Positions 1 through 15,345 of a stretch of 61,944 bases of DNA are shown one piece after another. Every line of letters begins with the position of its first letter. Positions within the stretch are counted from its first letter, which is position 1. Under the pieces are notes generated by a model. It ran no database searches. It saw nothing but the letters and a program-made list of their open reading frames with translations, and had not been told where the DNA came from. The DNA is from Hyaloscypha bicolor E. Taxonomy: Eukaryota > Ascomycota > Leotiomycetes > Helotiales > Hyaloscyphaceae. The stretch covers positions 1 through 61,944 of the forward strand of contig NW_020194519.1 of assembly GCF_002865645.1 (NCBI RefSeq). Direction: 5' to 3'. Position numbers and translations under genes: made by a program.

Positions 1-3000
1 TTCGAATTTATATAAATTACTAGTAATAATTCTATTTCTAGTATTTTATTAATTATAGATTTAACTAAAGTATTTATATTAAAGCTATAAGCTATATTAT
101 AAAATTCTGAAACTAGAATACTTCTAGTAATTTATTTATATTTAGTAAAGAACTAATAAATAATATTAGTATATCTAATTTTATTTACTAAAACTAAAAT
201 ATATTTAATTTAGAAAAAGAAATCTTTCTTATTTATAAATAAAATATTTATAAAAATAATTAAATATAAAAACTTTTTTACGAGTTATATAAATCTTAGT
301 TTTTTATTAATATTCTTAATTTATTATTAAATATACTTATTAAATACTTTTATATTAATTTCTAAAAATTTAATAGCTAAAATAATAATTAATAGATTAT
401 ATAAAGCTTCTAGTTAATAAACTAATATAATATATATTTCTTTAGTATATTAGATAATATATTAGATTTTAATAAAAAGATTTTAATAAATAATATTTTT
501 TATAATAATAATTTAAAGGTTTTTATACTAGTATTTTTATATAAATAATATCTTTATTAAACTTGAAATTTTAATTAAAAATAAGAAATTTATATTTCTT
601 AATAAAGAATTTAGTCTTATAAAATTTTAGTTATTTTATTTTTATAAAATTATTAGTTCAAAAGCTAATAATTTCGAAAAATTATTTATTATAAAAAAAA
701 TAAAGGTTATAAGTTAATTATTTTATAAAAAGCTTATTAATATAATAGAAATAATAAGTTTTAAACTAATAATTTCTAATTTCTAATATATTATATAATA
801 ATTTTATAATTTTTAAAATAGAATTATTTTTTAGATTTAGCTTTTTAATAAGCTTATAAAATAAATTAATATAGAAATTATAATTAAATAAGATTATTAA
901 TTAACTATAAGTTTATAAGATATTATATAAATATAATTCTATAATATTTATTATTATAATAGTAATATTAAGAATAATTCTTTAATTAATATATTAAATA
1001 ATAAGTAATTATACTAATATTATATATTTCTTATTATTATTATAAGCTTAAATAATTAGTTTTAATTTCTTAAGTTTTTTTCTTATATTTTTATTTTTAA
1101 TTTTATTAATAAATTAGAAATTAAAAAAAAATTAATATCTAAAATCTAGAAATAATCTTAAATATATTCTTTTCTAAAAAACTAGTAATTTCAATTTAAT
1201 AGAAATTCTTATATAATTTATTATTTTATAATAATACTAGAATATTTAGAATTTTATAAAAGTAATTTTTATTATATTTTAGTAAAATAATAGAAATAAT
1301 AAAAGAAATTATATTTATATTACTTTTAATTTTATTATTAGATTTAAAAATAGATTTAGATTTAGAATTATTAATAATAATCTTAATATTCTTTATATAA
1401 AAAAACTTTATAGAAATTAAATAAAAAAATATTATTATATAATAAAACTAATATATAATTCTTTTTATTAATAGCTATTAGCTTGTATAATTTATTCTAA
1501 TTACTAAATTAATTAGTATTTCTTTTATATTAAATAAAAATATTTAAATTTAAAAATAGTTTATAAATATTAATAATACTAGAATTATTTCAAATATTTA
1601 AAGTATTTATAATTTAATATCTAGCTTAAAGCTTTTAAGTTTCTATTATTATTTTTTTAAATATTACTAATTATTATAATATAATAAATAATAGAATATT
1701 ATATTTAATTATTTAAAATAAAGTATTATAAACTAAAGAAATTAGAATAATATTATTAATAGCCTTAAAAGCTATTTAAAATATAGTATTTTTATTAATT
1801 CTATTAACTTTAGCTATAATAATAAAATAAATATATTAAATTAGATTATAATAATATTTTATAATTTTAATAAAGTTATAAGCTTTTATAAAAATAATTT
1901 CAATTTTAGTTTCTATAATATTTATAAACTAAATAAACTTCTTATTAGTAAACTACTTTTTAATATTTATTATAATCTAATTAGAAAAGCCTAAATAATT
2001 ATTAATCTAGTATTATTTAAATATATTTTAGATATATATTATATTAATATTTTAGAGCTATTAATTAGTTTAATATTAAGTACTTTTATTAATAATATAA
2101 AATATAAACTTACTAGAAATATAGAAAAAATTAATAATAATAAAATAATTAAAACTAATATTATTTTTTAAATTAAACTTAAATTATTTAAATAATTAAT
2201 TATATTTCTAGTATTATTTATAGTATTTTATAAGATATTTAAGGGCTTTTATATTAATATTATAATTTGCTTATTTTAATATATTTCGGAATTTACTAAT
2301 TAATAAATAAATAAATTAATAATATAAATATTATAATTTAATTTCTATAAAAAGCAGAAATTATAAATAAAGAATTCGAAAATAAAGCTTTATAATATAA
2401 TATTTTAAAATATTTAAAATATTTAAAATATTATATTATAAATATATATTTTTTAATAAAAGTAATAAAATAATTAGTAAGATTATTAAAATAAATCTCT
2501 AGCTTATTTATATTAGCTAAACTAAATAAATATAATATAGAATTATATTTATCTAATTAGTATATTTATTATTATAAATCTAATATTAAACTAAATATTA
2601 ACTTAATTTTTAATAGTTTTATTAAGTTTAATATTATTATTAGTTTATTAGAAAGCTTAAAATTAATTAGAATAAGTAATTAAATATTTAAAGACTCTAG
2701 TATTAATTATAACTTTATAAAAGTAATAAGTATTATATTTTAATATATTATTAATTATAAAAGTCTAAATATTTTTTATTAAGAATTTAATAAACTTTAA
2801 TATATAATTTTTATTTATTATCTAATATAAAAAAAAAAGAAAAATAAGATTATTTATAAAAGTATTAGCTATAATTATTAATAAAATAAAAGTAACTAAA
2901 AAGCTTTTAACTAAAATAAAATAGAAATTTAAATAATATTTCTTTTCTTTATTTATTTCTATTAATAAAGCCTTAAAAGTATTATTTATTAGTTTATTTT

Positions 3001-4420
3001 TATTATTTTTATTATTATTTTTTATTTTTAGTTTTAGTAATATATTATATATAAATATTATTAAAATATTTATTAAAGTTATAAGTATTTTAAAATCTAA
3101 ACTAATAAATATTTCTATTTCTAAATTAAGCTTTTTTAGTTTCTTATTTTTCTAATATTTATTTCTATAAATAATATTCGGGTTTTTTATATATAAAATA
3201 TAATTTTAGAATATAATTATTATAATTATAGGATTTGAAATAATTATTATAGATTCCGAAGTTATAACTAGATTTATATTAATAATTTCTAAAAAAAAAA
3301 AAAATTTAAAGAATTTTAAAAATAATATTATTAATTAATAAAAAAGATTTCGGAATTAGTTTATTATTTACTTTTATATATAATAATAAATTACTAGAAT
3401 ATATTAATAAGCTAGCTAAAATTTATAAAAATATCTAAAATTATATATTTATATATTTAAAAGTTTTAATAAAAAATAATAATTTTATTATAAAAGAATT
3501 TAGTATTTTATAAATTAGATATAAAACTATATTATAATTAATATAATTTATTAATTAGTAATTAAATAATTTTAAATATTATCTTTTCCGGAAATTTAGT
3601 TATTATAGAAGCTAATATAATAATATTTTATTTAGTTAAATTTTAATATTTGAATTTAGAGCTTTTAAATAAGTTATAAATATTAATATAAGCTTTTTTA
3701 TATATATATTAAAGAGCTAGTTTTTTTAATATAATAAAAAAAGCTTATATTAATATTTTTTATAAAAGCTTTATATATTAATAAATATTAAAAAAAATTT
3801 ATAATTAAAATTATTATTAGATTTATTATATTTTTATTTTTTAATATAAATTTTAGTAACTTTTCTAATAAATCTTATAATTAAAAGAAATTAGAAGTTA
3901 TTTAAATATAATTATAATAATAATAATAATAAAAATAATAAAAATAATAAAAATATTTTCTTTATAAAATCTAGTCTAATTACTAATATATTTTTATTTA
4001 ATTATATATATTATTTATAATAGTATTAGTATTACTATTTTATTATATAAATATATTACTATATTAAAGAATTTTATATAAATATTATATTTCTTTAAGT
4101 TTTAGTTTATTAAAATCTCTTTAATAAATAAAGTTCTTAAAGTTATATCTTAATAGTTTTTTAGAAATTATTATTAATTATTTTATAAAAAATATTTAAA
4201 AATTTAATTATTTTAATTATTTTAATAAAATTTAAATTAATTTTATATTTTTATATTTTTATTAATTTCTTATAATTATTATTATTTATAAAATAATTAA
4301 ATTAGATAAATCTAATAAAGAAATTATTTATTATAATATATTTTATTATTATATATTTTATAAACTTATATCTAATTCGAGATATAATAGTTTATAAAAA
4401 GAATAAATTTATAAAAAGAA

Positions 4421-4531
4421 AAATAATTTATAAGATAAATAATTTATAAGATAAATAATTTATAAGATAAATAATTTATAAGATAAATAATTTATAAAAT
4501 AAATAATTTATAAGATAAATAATTTATAATA
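4421..4531. repeat. 16-bp tandem repeat, about 7 copies
   Basis: The unit ATAATTTATAAGATAA repeats head to tail about seven times with one or two substitutions. It lies in the part of retroelement copy 1 that corresponds to the leader after the LTR. It may be slippage inside the AT-rich relic. Confidence 0.75.
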
Positions 4532-4968
4532 AATATTATATTTAAAATAAAAAAAAATTTCTAATAAGAAATTTAGGAAATAAAATTTATAAAATAAAAT
4601 ATTAAGATTTTAGAAAAACTTAATAATTCTAAAACTTAAAAGCTTTAAAGATTTAGAAAAAAATAATTTTTAAAAAAGTTTTATAAGAATTAAATAAAAA
4701 TAAAATAGAATAATTAAATAGCTAACTATTTTAATATTTAATAAATTAAATACTTTTTTTATTTATATAATCTAATTATAAATAATAAAATTAATAATTA
4801 TTTCTTTTTTTAATATAATATAATATAATTTTAATAAAATTAAATATTTTTCTTATTTATATAACTAAATTATAAATAATAAAATTAATAATTATTTTTT
4901 CTTTAATTTAAATAATAGCTTTATTTTTAAATAACTAAATTTTAGATAAATATAACTTAATTATATAT

Positions 4969-7360
4969 TAAGACTTATACTAAAGCTCTTATATTTCTAT
5001 AAATTTAGTATATATTAGTAATATAGTTATTTTTTTAGAATACTAATTTTCTGAATTTTAGTAAAAATAAAAGAAAAATATTTTATAATTTATATAAAGT
5101 TTATATTATAATTAATAAATAAAATTCTTTAATTTTTATATTATATATATATATAATAAAAAATAATAGAAATATTATATATTTTATCTTATTAGTAATT
5201 TCCCTAAAATATTATTATTTTAAAAAATTAATTAATTATATATTAATTATATTTTTACTTATATATCTAATAATTATTAAAGCTATTATTATAAAATAAA
5301 AAGAAATTAAATAATAGCTTAATAAAACTAAGTTTCTTAGTTAGTTATTTTATTTATATATTACTAAATTTATTAATTTATTTCTTTTTATATTTAGAAG
5401 AAGCTAGCCTAAAATCTATTTTATTTATAATTAATTTTCCTTTATTTCCTTTATTTTTTTATTAATTTTTAATAATAAGCCTTAAGACTAGTTTTATTAT
5501 AATTAATAAATAATAGTTTCTTTTTATAACTAAAAAACTTTCCTAAATTATATAAAGCTTTTTTTTTATAAATATATTTTTTATATAAGAGCTTATTAGT
5601 AATATATTTTATAATATATATATTAGTTTTTCTAATTTAGTAATTTAGATAAGTATTATTATTTATTTTATTTATAATAAAAAGAAACTTTTTATAATAA
5701 GTAATTTAATATATAATTAAGCTTTTAAAAATATTTTTATATTTTTATATATACTTTTTATTACTTTTATTTAGCTTATTATATTATTTCTAAAATATTA
5801 TCTTTTTTTTTATAAATTCTTTTTTTATAATTAGTTTTATCTTAAATAGCTTAAATTTAATTAATTTCTAATATATTTTATAAAATTTCTAGAAATTAAA
5901 TATAAAAATATATTTCTTATTATTTTTTATAAAAATAAAATAATTATTAAAATATTAATTTATATATATATTATATATTATATAATTTATAAATATAAAA
6001 AAGTTCTAAAAAAGTTTTAATATTAGAGAAATTTATAGAAATAAAATCTCGATTTATTTATTTATTATAAAATTAGCCTATATTATTATATAAATTTATA
6101 ACTAATTAATAAATCTTTTTTTAGTTAGAATTAAATTAATTTCTTATATATATATTATATAATTTCATATTCTAAAAAGCTTATTTTAATAAAAATACTA
6201 ATAATTATTTTATATTTAAATATTTTTTCTTATATTATTTAATATATTATTAAAAAATTAAACTTAATATAAATAATATTATTATATTAGATCTTATTAT
6301 AAATACTAATATTAAATAATTAAAGAAAATATATATTATATAATAATAATTAAAAAGAAATAATTTTATAGAACTAATAATAATATAAAAGTTATAATTA
6401 TTAAATATTAATATTTTTTACTTATTTTATATATATTTATATATTTAATTATAGAAATATTTAATATATTTTAGGCTAAAAATATTATTTATATATTTAG
6501 TTAAACTTATAATAAATATTATTAAAATATTAAAATTATTATTAAAATATTTCTCTAATAAAATCTTTTTTTTTAAAAATTAGAAATAATATAATTATTT
6601 TATTATTAGTAAATATAATTTTAATTATAATAAATAATTCTCGATTATCTAAATTTACTAAATAAATAGCTTTTATATTAAAATATATAATAATAATCTT
6701 TTTATTTAAAATACTAATATAAAAGCTAGTTTTATTTATATTTTATATATTTTTAAAATAAATTCTATATTTTTTTAATATCTTATAATATTTCTAAAAA
6801 ATACTTTTCTAAATTCTTTTTTTAATATATTACTTTTTATTTTTATACTAATATTTTTATATAAAGAATTTTAAATTATAATTTATTTTATTTAAACTAT
6901 TATTATATCTAGAAATAGTTTATTTAATAAATAAATATATTTTTTCTAAGAATCTTATTAGCTATTACTTAAATTATTTTAAGATTAGTTCTATAGCTTA
7001 AATAGATTAGGAAATTAATAAACTATTTTAGACCCTTTTCCTAATTAGAAATAAGTATTTTATTAAGGCCTTTTTTAGTATTTTATAATAATTAGCTAAT
7101 AAAATACATTTTCTAGAAATATAATAGAATTCTAAATTAATATATAATTATAGATTTTTTAATATATAAGTTTCTAGTATAGAAATTAGAGGCCTAGGCT
7201 ATTTTTTTCTTTTTTACTAGATTAAATTTAGTTATAATATTAATATTTAATTAATTAAAATTAATATAATAATAAAAAAAATTTATATTACTAATTTTTA
7301 ATAATATTATTAATATATACTAAATCTATAGAAATATAGGAGCTTTAGTATAAGTTTTAA
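4969..7360. mobile_element. 2.4 kb DNA transposon relic with ~65-bp TIRs
   Basis: The left end (ACTTATACTAAAGCTC at about 4,972) and the right end (the reverse complement of the same at about 7,340-7,358) form inverted repeats of about 65 bp with only scattered transitions. The element interrupts copy 1 of the LTR retrotransposon just inside its LTR: 7,361-7,395 continues the retroelement leader, and the leader resumes below 4,969. No open frame survives. Its terminal segments match the small element at 7,658-8,478 in inverse orientation. The superfamily cannot be told; a TA target site is possible, but the flanks are too AT-rich to prove it. Confidence 0.65.
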
Positions 7361-7657
7361 TATATAATTAATTCTTTTTAATTTATATATATATAAACTA
7401 ATTAGTATTAGTTTATTAGAAATATATAATATTATTATATAATTATAAAATACTATTTATATAAGTTAGTAAAGTTATTATTATTTAGAAATAAGAATTA
7501 TAATATTATAATATTAATATATAATTTCTAAATTTATTAAATCTAATAAAAATTAGCTATTAGTTAAGTTATTTATATAATATAAAATTATATAATTATT
7601 ATTTATTATTTATATTTTATTACTTTTAATTATTTTTATATTATATAATTATATATT

Positions 7658-8478
7658 AGAACTTATACTAAATTCTTTATATTTCTATAAATTTAGTATA
7701 TATTAGTAATATAATTAAAAATTAGTAATATAGTTATTTTTTTTATTATTATATTAATTTTAATTAATTAAATATTAATACTATAGCCAAATTTAATTTA
7801 GAAAAAAAGAAAAAAATATTCCAGGCTTCTAATTTCTATATTAGAAACTTATATATTAAAAATCTATAATTATATATTAATTTAGAATTAAATTATATTT
7901 CTGAAAAATATAGCTTATTAGCTAATTATTATAAAATACTAAAAAAAACTTTAATAAGATCCTTTATTATAATTAGGAAAATGCCCTAAAATAGTTTATT
8001 AATTTTTTAATTTATTTAGGCTATAATATTAATCTTAAAAAAGTATAAAAGATAATTAATAAGATTTTAGAAAAGAGTATATTTATTTACTAGGTAATAT
8101 ATATTTATATATAATAATAAATACTAGATAAAAAACTTGGTTTTATTAAATTACTTTTTTCTTTCTTTTTTATTTTATAATAATTATATAATTAATTAAT
8201 TTCTTAGAATTAAAGTATTTTAGGGAAATTACTAATAAAATAAAATATATAATATTTCTAGTATTTTATATTATATATATATATAATATAAAAGTAAAAG
8301 AATTTCAATTATTAATTATAATATAAACTTTATATAAACTATAAAATATTTTTCTTTAATTTTTATTAAAATTCCGAAAATTAGTATTCTAAAAAAATAA
8401 TTATATTACTAATTTTTAATTATATTACTAATATATACTAAATTTATAGAAATATAGGAAATTTAGTATAAGTTCTAA
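7658..8478. mobile_element. 0.8 kb internally deleted (MITE-like) derivative of the 4,969-7,360 element
   Basis: It starts and ends with the same ~65-bp inverted repeat (AACTTATACTAAATTC at 7,660; reverse complement ending near 8,478). 7,650-8,100 is the reverse complement of about 6,890-7,350, and 8,210-8,480 is the reverse complement of about 4,970-5,230. It is therefore both ends of the larger element joined, with about 1.6 kb of interior missing, in opposite orientation. It sits only about 50 bp beyond the LTR of retroelement copy 1. Confidence 0.65.
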
Positions 8479-8519
8479 AATATAATTAATTATTAGTAAT
8501 TATAGCTATATTAATAATT

Positions 8520-9950
8520 TTTTTAATTTTTTTTTAAACCTTAATTCTAGTATTTATTTATTATTTTATTTAAAATTAAAAGTTTTTTCTTTTTTTTTTA
8601 TATATATTTTTTTAAAATTTAAAAATAAGTTTTATTATTAAAATTAAAATTATTTCTATTTTAATTTTTATTATAATTAAAAAAGTAATATATAAATTAA
8701 TAATATAAATTTATTTCTAATTAAAATCTAATTTATATTATTTTAATATATATATTTTTCTTATTATTTTTTAATAATTAGTTTTTATTTTTATATATTA
8801 TATTAATAATTATAATTTATAATTAATTTATAATTAATTTATAATTAATTTATATTTAAATTATTAAATATTTATATATTTTTAATATTTTAGTTTTAGA
8901 TTTAAAATATTATAAAAGTATTATTTTAATTATAAATTAAAAAATTATAAATTTAATTTCTATATTATTTATTATAAAATATATAAAAGAAAAATTATAA
9001 TAAAATAAATATTTATATAATATATATTAAAATATAAAATATAGTTTAATAATAAAATAATAAAAATATAAATATAAATAATATATATTATATAAAAGCT
9101 TAATTAATTAATTATAAAAATAAATTATTATTTAAAATTATAAATAAATTATTATTTTTATATAATTTTTTATAAATTATATATTAAAAACTTTAAAATT
9201 ATTAAAATAAAATAATTTTAAAAAATTATAACTTATTATATTATATTATATAAAAGTTTATATAAAACTATATTTTTTAAATTAATAAAGTTTTTAATAT
9301 TTTTAAAATTAGAAATTTTCAAATCTTTATTAAAATTAAATAATTTTAAGAAATTTTTATATTTAATATTTTAGAAATATTAATTTATTATATTAAAAAC
9401 TTTTATTTAATATTATTAAAATTATATAATAAAATAAAAATTTAATAATTATTATATATATATATAATTTATTATTTAAAATAATTATAATTATTTTTAA
9501 TTAAAAATAAAACTTTAAAAATAAATTTAAAATATAAATTAAAATTTTTATTAAAATTTTATATTAAAAATAAAATTATAAAAGTTAATATTTTTATAAA
9601 AGATTATAAATATTTAATTATATTTAGCTAAAATAATAAAGCTATAATTTTAAATCTAATTATTATTAAAGAAATTATAATTTAATTTAATATTATTAAA
9701 TTTATTATATATTTTTAAAATATTTATTTCTAGTTATATTAATCTTATTTAAATAATTATATAAAATAATATATTATTTTTATTATAATTAAAATTCCTA
9801 ATTTTTAAAACTTAATTTTTTAAAAAAGTTTTTTTTAAAATATATTTTTATAATAATAATATAAATTAATTTTATAAATATTTTAATTCTTTTATAATTT
9901 TAGTTTTATTAGAATTTTATTAAATTTATTTATTATATTTATTATTAGTA
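8520..9950. repeat. Repeat family also present at 38,640-40,055
   Basis: 8,520-8,905 matches 38,655-38,980 in the same orientation. 8,900-9,950 matches 39,000-40,050 in the opposite orientation, with clear stretches of more than 50 bp. Retroelement copy 2 begins directly after it. No coding capacity is visible. Confidence 0.6.
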
Positions 9951-11956
9951 TAGCTATTTTTTTAGAAATTATATATATAAATAATAATATATAAAATATA
10001 AAATATAATTATATAATCTTATATTTTATAAATAATTTAACTAGTAAACTAGATTCTTTTAGGCTTAATAAATTTAAAAATTATATATTAATATTATAAT
10101 ATTATAATTTTTATTTCTAAATAATAGGTTTATTAATTTTAATATAATAATATTATATATTATTAGTAAACTAATATTAATTAGTTTATATATATAAATT
10201 AAAAAATAAAATATTTACTAATTTATAATAAAACTAAACTAGTTTATATTAAAGAAAAAAATTATTTATTAATTTTATAAAAAAGTATTTAATAGCTTAA
10301 ATAAGAAAATAACTAGCTTTTATTAAAAATTAAGAATTATTTTATAAAAAAATATCTAATAGCTTAAAGAAAAAAGATTTTAGTTTTTATTAATTAATAA
10401 GTAATTAGTTATTTAATTATTTATTTATTTAATTTCTAATATTTTTTAAAACTAATTTCTTTTAGTTCTAAAACTACTTTTTTATAAATTATTTTTTCTA
10501 TTTATATAATACTTATATTAATAGAATTCTTTTTTTAAAATATATATTTTATATATATTTTTAAAGCTCTTTAATTACTATTTCAATTTTATTATTAAAT
10601 TAAGTTCTTTAAATTTTAGATTTTCCTGGAATTATAATATTTTATTTCCTAAATTTCTTATTATAAATAAAATATTTATTTTAATATCTTTAATATTTCT
10701 AGATAATTAGATATCTAGTATTTTAATTAGATATCTAATATCTAAACTAGATATTTAAATATTTTTATTATTAAATTCTTTTTATAAACTTATTATAAAC
10801 TATCTTATTTTTAAATCTTTCTTATTATAAATTATATATATATTAGAAAAAGCTTAGTTTTAGAAATTTAATATAATAGAATTATAAAAAAGATATATAT
10901 AAATAAAAAAATAAAAAGGTAATATTAATCTAATTATTTATAATAATAAAAAAGTTCTAGATTATTTTAATATTAAATTATTTTAGTATAAGATAAAGAA
11001 ATTAATTAATAATAATTTCTGGAAATTATTTAAAAATAATTTTAGTAATTTTAATTTTAAAATATTTAATTATCTAAATTAATATATATTATATTAATTA
11101 TAAACTATTTTATAATATACTAGTATTTATATTAAATAAAATAATAAGAAACTTATTATTATATAATTTTTAGCTAATATTATTTAAAATATATATATAT
11201 ATATATCTAAATTATAACTAATATTATTATTATTAAACTAGACTTTTATATAAGTTCTATTATTTTATTATATATATTTTTTAATAATAATATTATAAGA
11301 AATTAATAAACTAATTATTATTTGTAATTATTTCTATTAGTATTAGATTATAAAAAGCTAATAATAATAGATTTCTATTATTTTTATTATTTCTAAATAA
11401 TTTTTTAGCTAGCTTTTTTATTATAAGCTTTTTTATTATAAAGCTAATTAAAGAAATAATAAAAATATATATTAAGATATAGAAATATAATAAAACTAAT
11501 AATAGCTTTAACTAAAAACTTATTATTTTTTTTAATATTTATTAATATATAAAGTTTCTAGAAAAGATATTAATAAGAGTTTTTTTTATTATATTAAAGA
11601 AACTAGTATAAGACTATTTTTATAATAACTAATTCTTTTAATATATATATAAAAAAGCTTATATAAATATTTATAGTTTTTTTAAAAACTTTAATTATTA
11701 TTATTAAAATTTAGATAAATAAAATACTATTATTTTTATAATTATAATAATAAAAGATTCTAAAAAAACAATATTTAAGCTTATTTAAATACTAATTAAT
11801 AACCTATATAAATTATAATATAGCTTTATTCTTATTTTATAAATTACTAAATTTTTATATAATAAAATTATTATTTTTTATTAAGGCTTATTAATATACT
11901 AATATATAATTTTAGATTTTTCTAATAATTTTAATTAGTTTATTAATATTATAATA

Positions 11957-12115
11957 CCGGGCTCTGGGCTTAGAAAGCAAAATAAAGTAGTTCTTAATCC
12001 GAGAATTCTAAACTAAGAAAGAAAGCTTATAAATATAAAAGCTTTAGTATTCTAAATACTAACTAGCTATATATATTATAATAATTATATAATACTAAAT
12101 TTACTAGTAAAGTAA
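11957..12115 (-). repeat. Solo copy of the 13.6/15.2 kb LTR-like repeat
   Basis: The sequence from the ataccgggctctgggctta segment to aatactaaatttactagtaa is the reverse complement of the repeats at 13,570-13,735 and 15,165-15,345. It is slightly richer in C/G than its neighbours, so it may be a later arrival. It is probably a solo LTR or an end fragment. Confidence 0.55.
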
Positions 12116-13549
12116 TAAAATATAATAATTAATAAGTTCTAATTATTTATTATTATTTATAAAAAGAAATAATAAATTAATATTTAGATTCTTTTTACTA
12201 ATTAATAATATTATTTTCAAAATTCTCTAAACTATTATTTATTCGGAAATTATTAATATAGATCTAGCTATAATTTTAGAACCTATAATAATTATTTTAA
12301 GTCTTATAATTATAATAATTATATTTTAAAGTTATATTTTATATATAAGAAACTCAAATATTACTTATAGAAATATATACTAAAAAAATAAGAAACTAAG
12401 AAAACTTAATTTAAAAATAAAAACCTTTATTAATTTATATTTCAAAATATTAATAACTTTAATAAATACTTTAGTAATATTTATATATAATATATTACTA
12501 AATTTAAAAAAAAGAAAAATAATAAAAATAAACTAGTAAATAATACTTTTAAAGTCTTATTAATAAAAATAAATAAAAAATAGAAATATTATTCTAATTC
12601 CTATTTTATTTCTATTAAAAGCTTTCTAGTTATTTTTATAGTTTTTATTTCTATTATTTCTATAATTAATATACTTATAAATAATTTTATTTTTCTTTTT
12701 TTTATATATTAAATAATAAATAAAAAATATCTAAATATTTATAATTAATAATATATTAAGATATAATACTTATTATTTTTATAAAATTATAATTAATACT
12801 AGAGCTTTTAAATTTTTAATTATTAGTTCTAACTAATTCTAAGCTTTATAATAAACTAATAATAATATTTAACTTAATAAAACTATTAAAGATTAAGTTA
12901 ATATCTAGTTTAATATTAGATTTATATCTTTTATTAAATCTATAATAATAAAAATACTAATTAGGCAAGTATAATTCTATATTATATTTATAAAAACTTT
13001 ATTTTTATTTAATTTAGCTAATATAAATAAGCTAGAAATCTATTTTAATAATTTTACTAATTATTTTATTATTTCTAATAAATACTTTATATTTATAATA
13101 TAATATTTTAAATACTTTTTCTTATTTTAAAATACTAGTTTATAAAGATTTATTTTCGAATTCTTTATTTATAATTCTTACTTTTTAATAGAAATTAAAT
13201 TATAATATTTATATTATTATTTTAATTATTTATTTATTAATAAACTCTAAAATATACTAGAATAAATAGGCTATAATATTAATATAAAAGCCCTTAAATA
13301 TTTTATAAAGTATTATAAATAAAACTAGAAATTCGAATAATTATTAAAATAATTTAAGTTTAATTTAAAAAATAATATTAGTTTTAATTACTTTATTATT
13401 ATTATTATTTTTTATATTTCTAATAAGCTTATATTTTATATTATTAATAAAGGCACTTAATATTAAACTAGCTAATAGCTTTAAAATATTAATATATTAT
13501 ATATTTAGAATATTCTAAAATAATATTAAATTAATACTTATTTAGGCTT

Positions 13550-15345
13550 TTTATTATATTTTACTATTTTATTAGAAAATTTAGTATTATATAATTACTA
13601 ATAATATATATAGCTAGCTAGTATTTAAAATACTAAAGCTCTTATATATATAAGCTTTTTTTTTTAGTTTAGAATTCTTAAATTAAAAGCTATTTTATTT
13701 TATTTTCTAAGCCTAGAATCCGGTATTATAATATTATTCTAAACTTATTTTTATTTCTATAAAAGAAATAAAACTATTCTTATATTTTATATATATATAT
13801 AATTTTTATAATAATTTAATAATAGTATTATTAATATATATAATTATAGAATTATATATAATTACTAAAGAAATTAAGAACTTATTAGACTTTTTCTTAT
13901 TTTAAGTTTTTATAATTTCTTTTTTTCTTTTTCTAAAATATATTATAATAGATTTATTTTTATAAATCCAGATTATAAATATAATTATCGAGCTTTAAGT
14001 AAAGATTTAATATTAAGCTAAAATTATTTAGTAATAAAGTAATAGCCTTTTTTTCTTATAAGCTTATTTTTTTATAAAGCTAAAATTCTTTTTTTTATAT
14101 TCCGAAAAATTTAATAACTAGATTTATAAGTTTAATATCTAGTTTCTATTAATTAAGGCTAAGCTATAAGTTAATAATAAAGCTATTAGTAATACTACTA
14201 CTTAGTTCTATTATATTTATCTTAATCTAAAATCCTATATCTAAATAATAATTCTTTTTTAGTTTTCCTAGACTAAAAATAATTAAATCTAATTTTATTT
14301 TTTAATTCTTAACTAATTTTCTTATATTTATTTAAATCTAAATAAGATATAGGAAATAAAAAACAAATTATACTTTTTTAAATAAGATACTAATTTATTT
14401 TATACTTTTATAACTAAGTTTAAATAAATCTTATATAAGATATATAAATAAAACTAGAATAATATTAATAAGATTATAGCTTTTTACTAAGGGCTTAATA
14501 CTATAATTAAAAATAGGCTAGCTTAATAGCTAAATCTTTCTTATATTTATATTAAGTTTATTAAGATAATATAATAGCTAGCTAAATACTTTAGTATATA
14601 TAAATATCTAGTTTATAATTCTAAAAAGAAGCCTTATTATTTATATAATATTATAAATATATTAACTATTAATATTATTAGTATAATTATTAAATAATTC
14701 TTTTTTCTATAATACTTTTCTTTATAATTTTTCTTTTTCTTTTATATAAATAGTTAAATATAATCTATATTTCTAGTAAAATAATAATAGCTTTATAAAT
14801 AGAGTAAATATATATATTATAATAATAATAAATATTAGATAAAGAACTATAAAATTAAATTATATAAGAAAACAGGAAAGAAGAAAGTATTTTTATTAGA
14901 ACTAAAAGTTATAGTAAATAGAAATAATAGAAAAGTTAGAATCTATATAATTAATAAATCTAATTCTAATAATAGCTATAATTCTAATTATTTAATTAAA
15001 TCTTATAGCCCCGATTCTAATTTAGATTCAGATTTAGAAGAACTAGTATATTAGAAACTAGTAAATTATATAAATAGGAAATATCGGAAATAAAATATAT
15101 AAAAGCTTATTTTCGAATATTTAGAATAAGCTTTTCTAAAAAGAGAAGTAATATTATACTTTACTACTTTATTAGGAAATTTAGTATTATATAAATAGTA
15201 ATAATATATATAGCTAGCTAGTATTTAGAATATTAAAGCTTTTATATATATAAGCTTCTTTTTTTAGTTTAGAATTCTCGGATTAAAAGCTATTTTATTT
15301 TATTTTCTAAATCTAGAATCCGGTATTATAATATTTTTCTAATTA
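13550..15345 (+). mobile_element. Short LTR-flanked (TRIM-like) insertion
   Basis: Direct repeats at about 13,550-13,740 and 15,155-15,345 share long segments (aaatttagtattatata; atatatagctagctagtatt; ctagaatccggtattataat). They bracket 1.4 kb with no counterpart in retroelement copy 1, where the flanking sequence runs on uninterrupted. This fits an LTR-bounded insertion of 1.8 kb, too short for a full pol gene. The interior has a more coding-like remnant near 14,880-15,110 but no readable motif. Solo relatives lie at 11,957-12,115 and 36,855-37,035. Confidence 0.5.

Larger units (their letters stand above)
1..7610 (-). mobile_element. LTR retrotransposon relic, copy 1 (inverted, 3' part beyond window)
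   Basis: Read on the minus strand, this stretch matches 9,960-17,600 in order, with many A/G and T/C differences. Examples are 2,500-2,900 against 12,770-13,030, 2,240-2,400 against 13,134-13,300, and 1,570-2,000 against 15,360-15,900. An LTR-like segment at about 7,395-7,610 is the reverse complement of the repeats at 9,970-10,185 and 17,627-17,843. The element is interrupted by a TIR element (4,969-7,360). The internal size without insertions, about 6 kb, suits a Gypsy- or Copia-type element, but no protease, reverse transcriptase or integrase motif can be read, so the class is inference. The left end lies outside the window. Confidence 0.6.
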
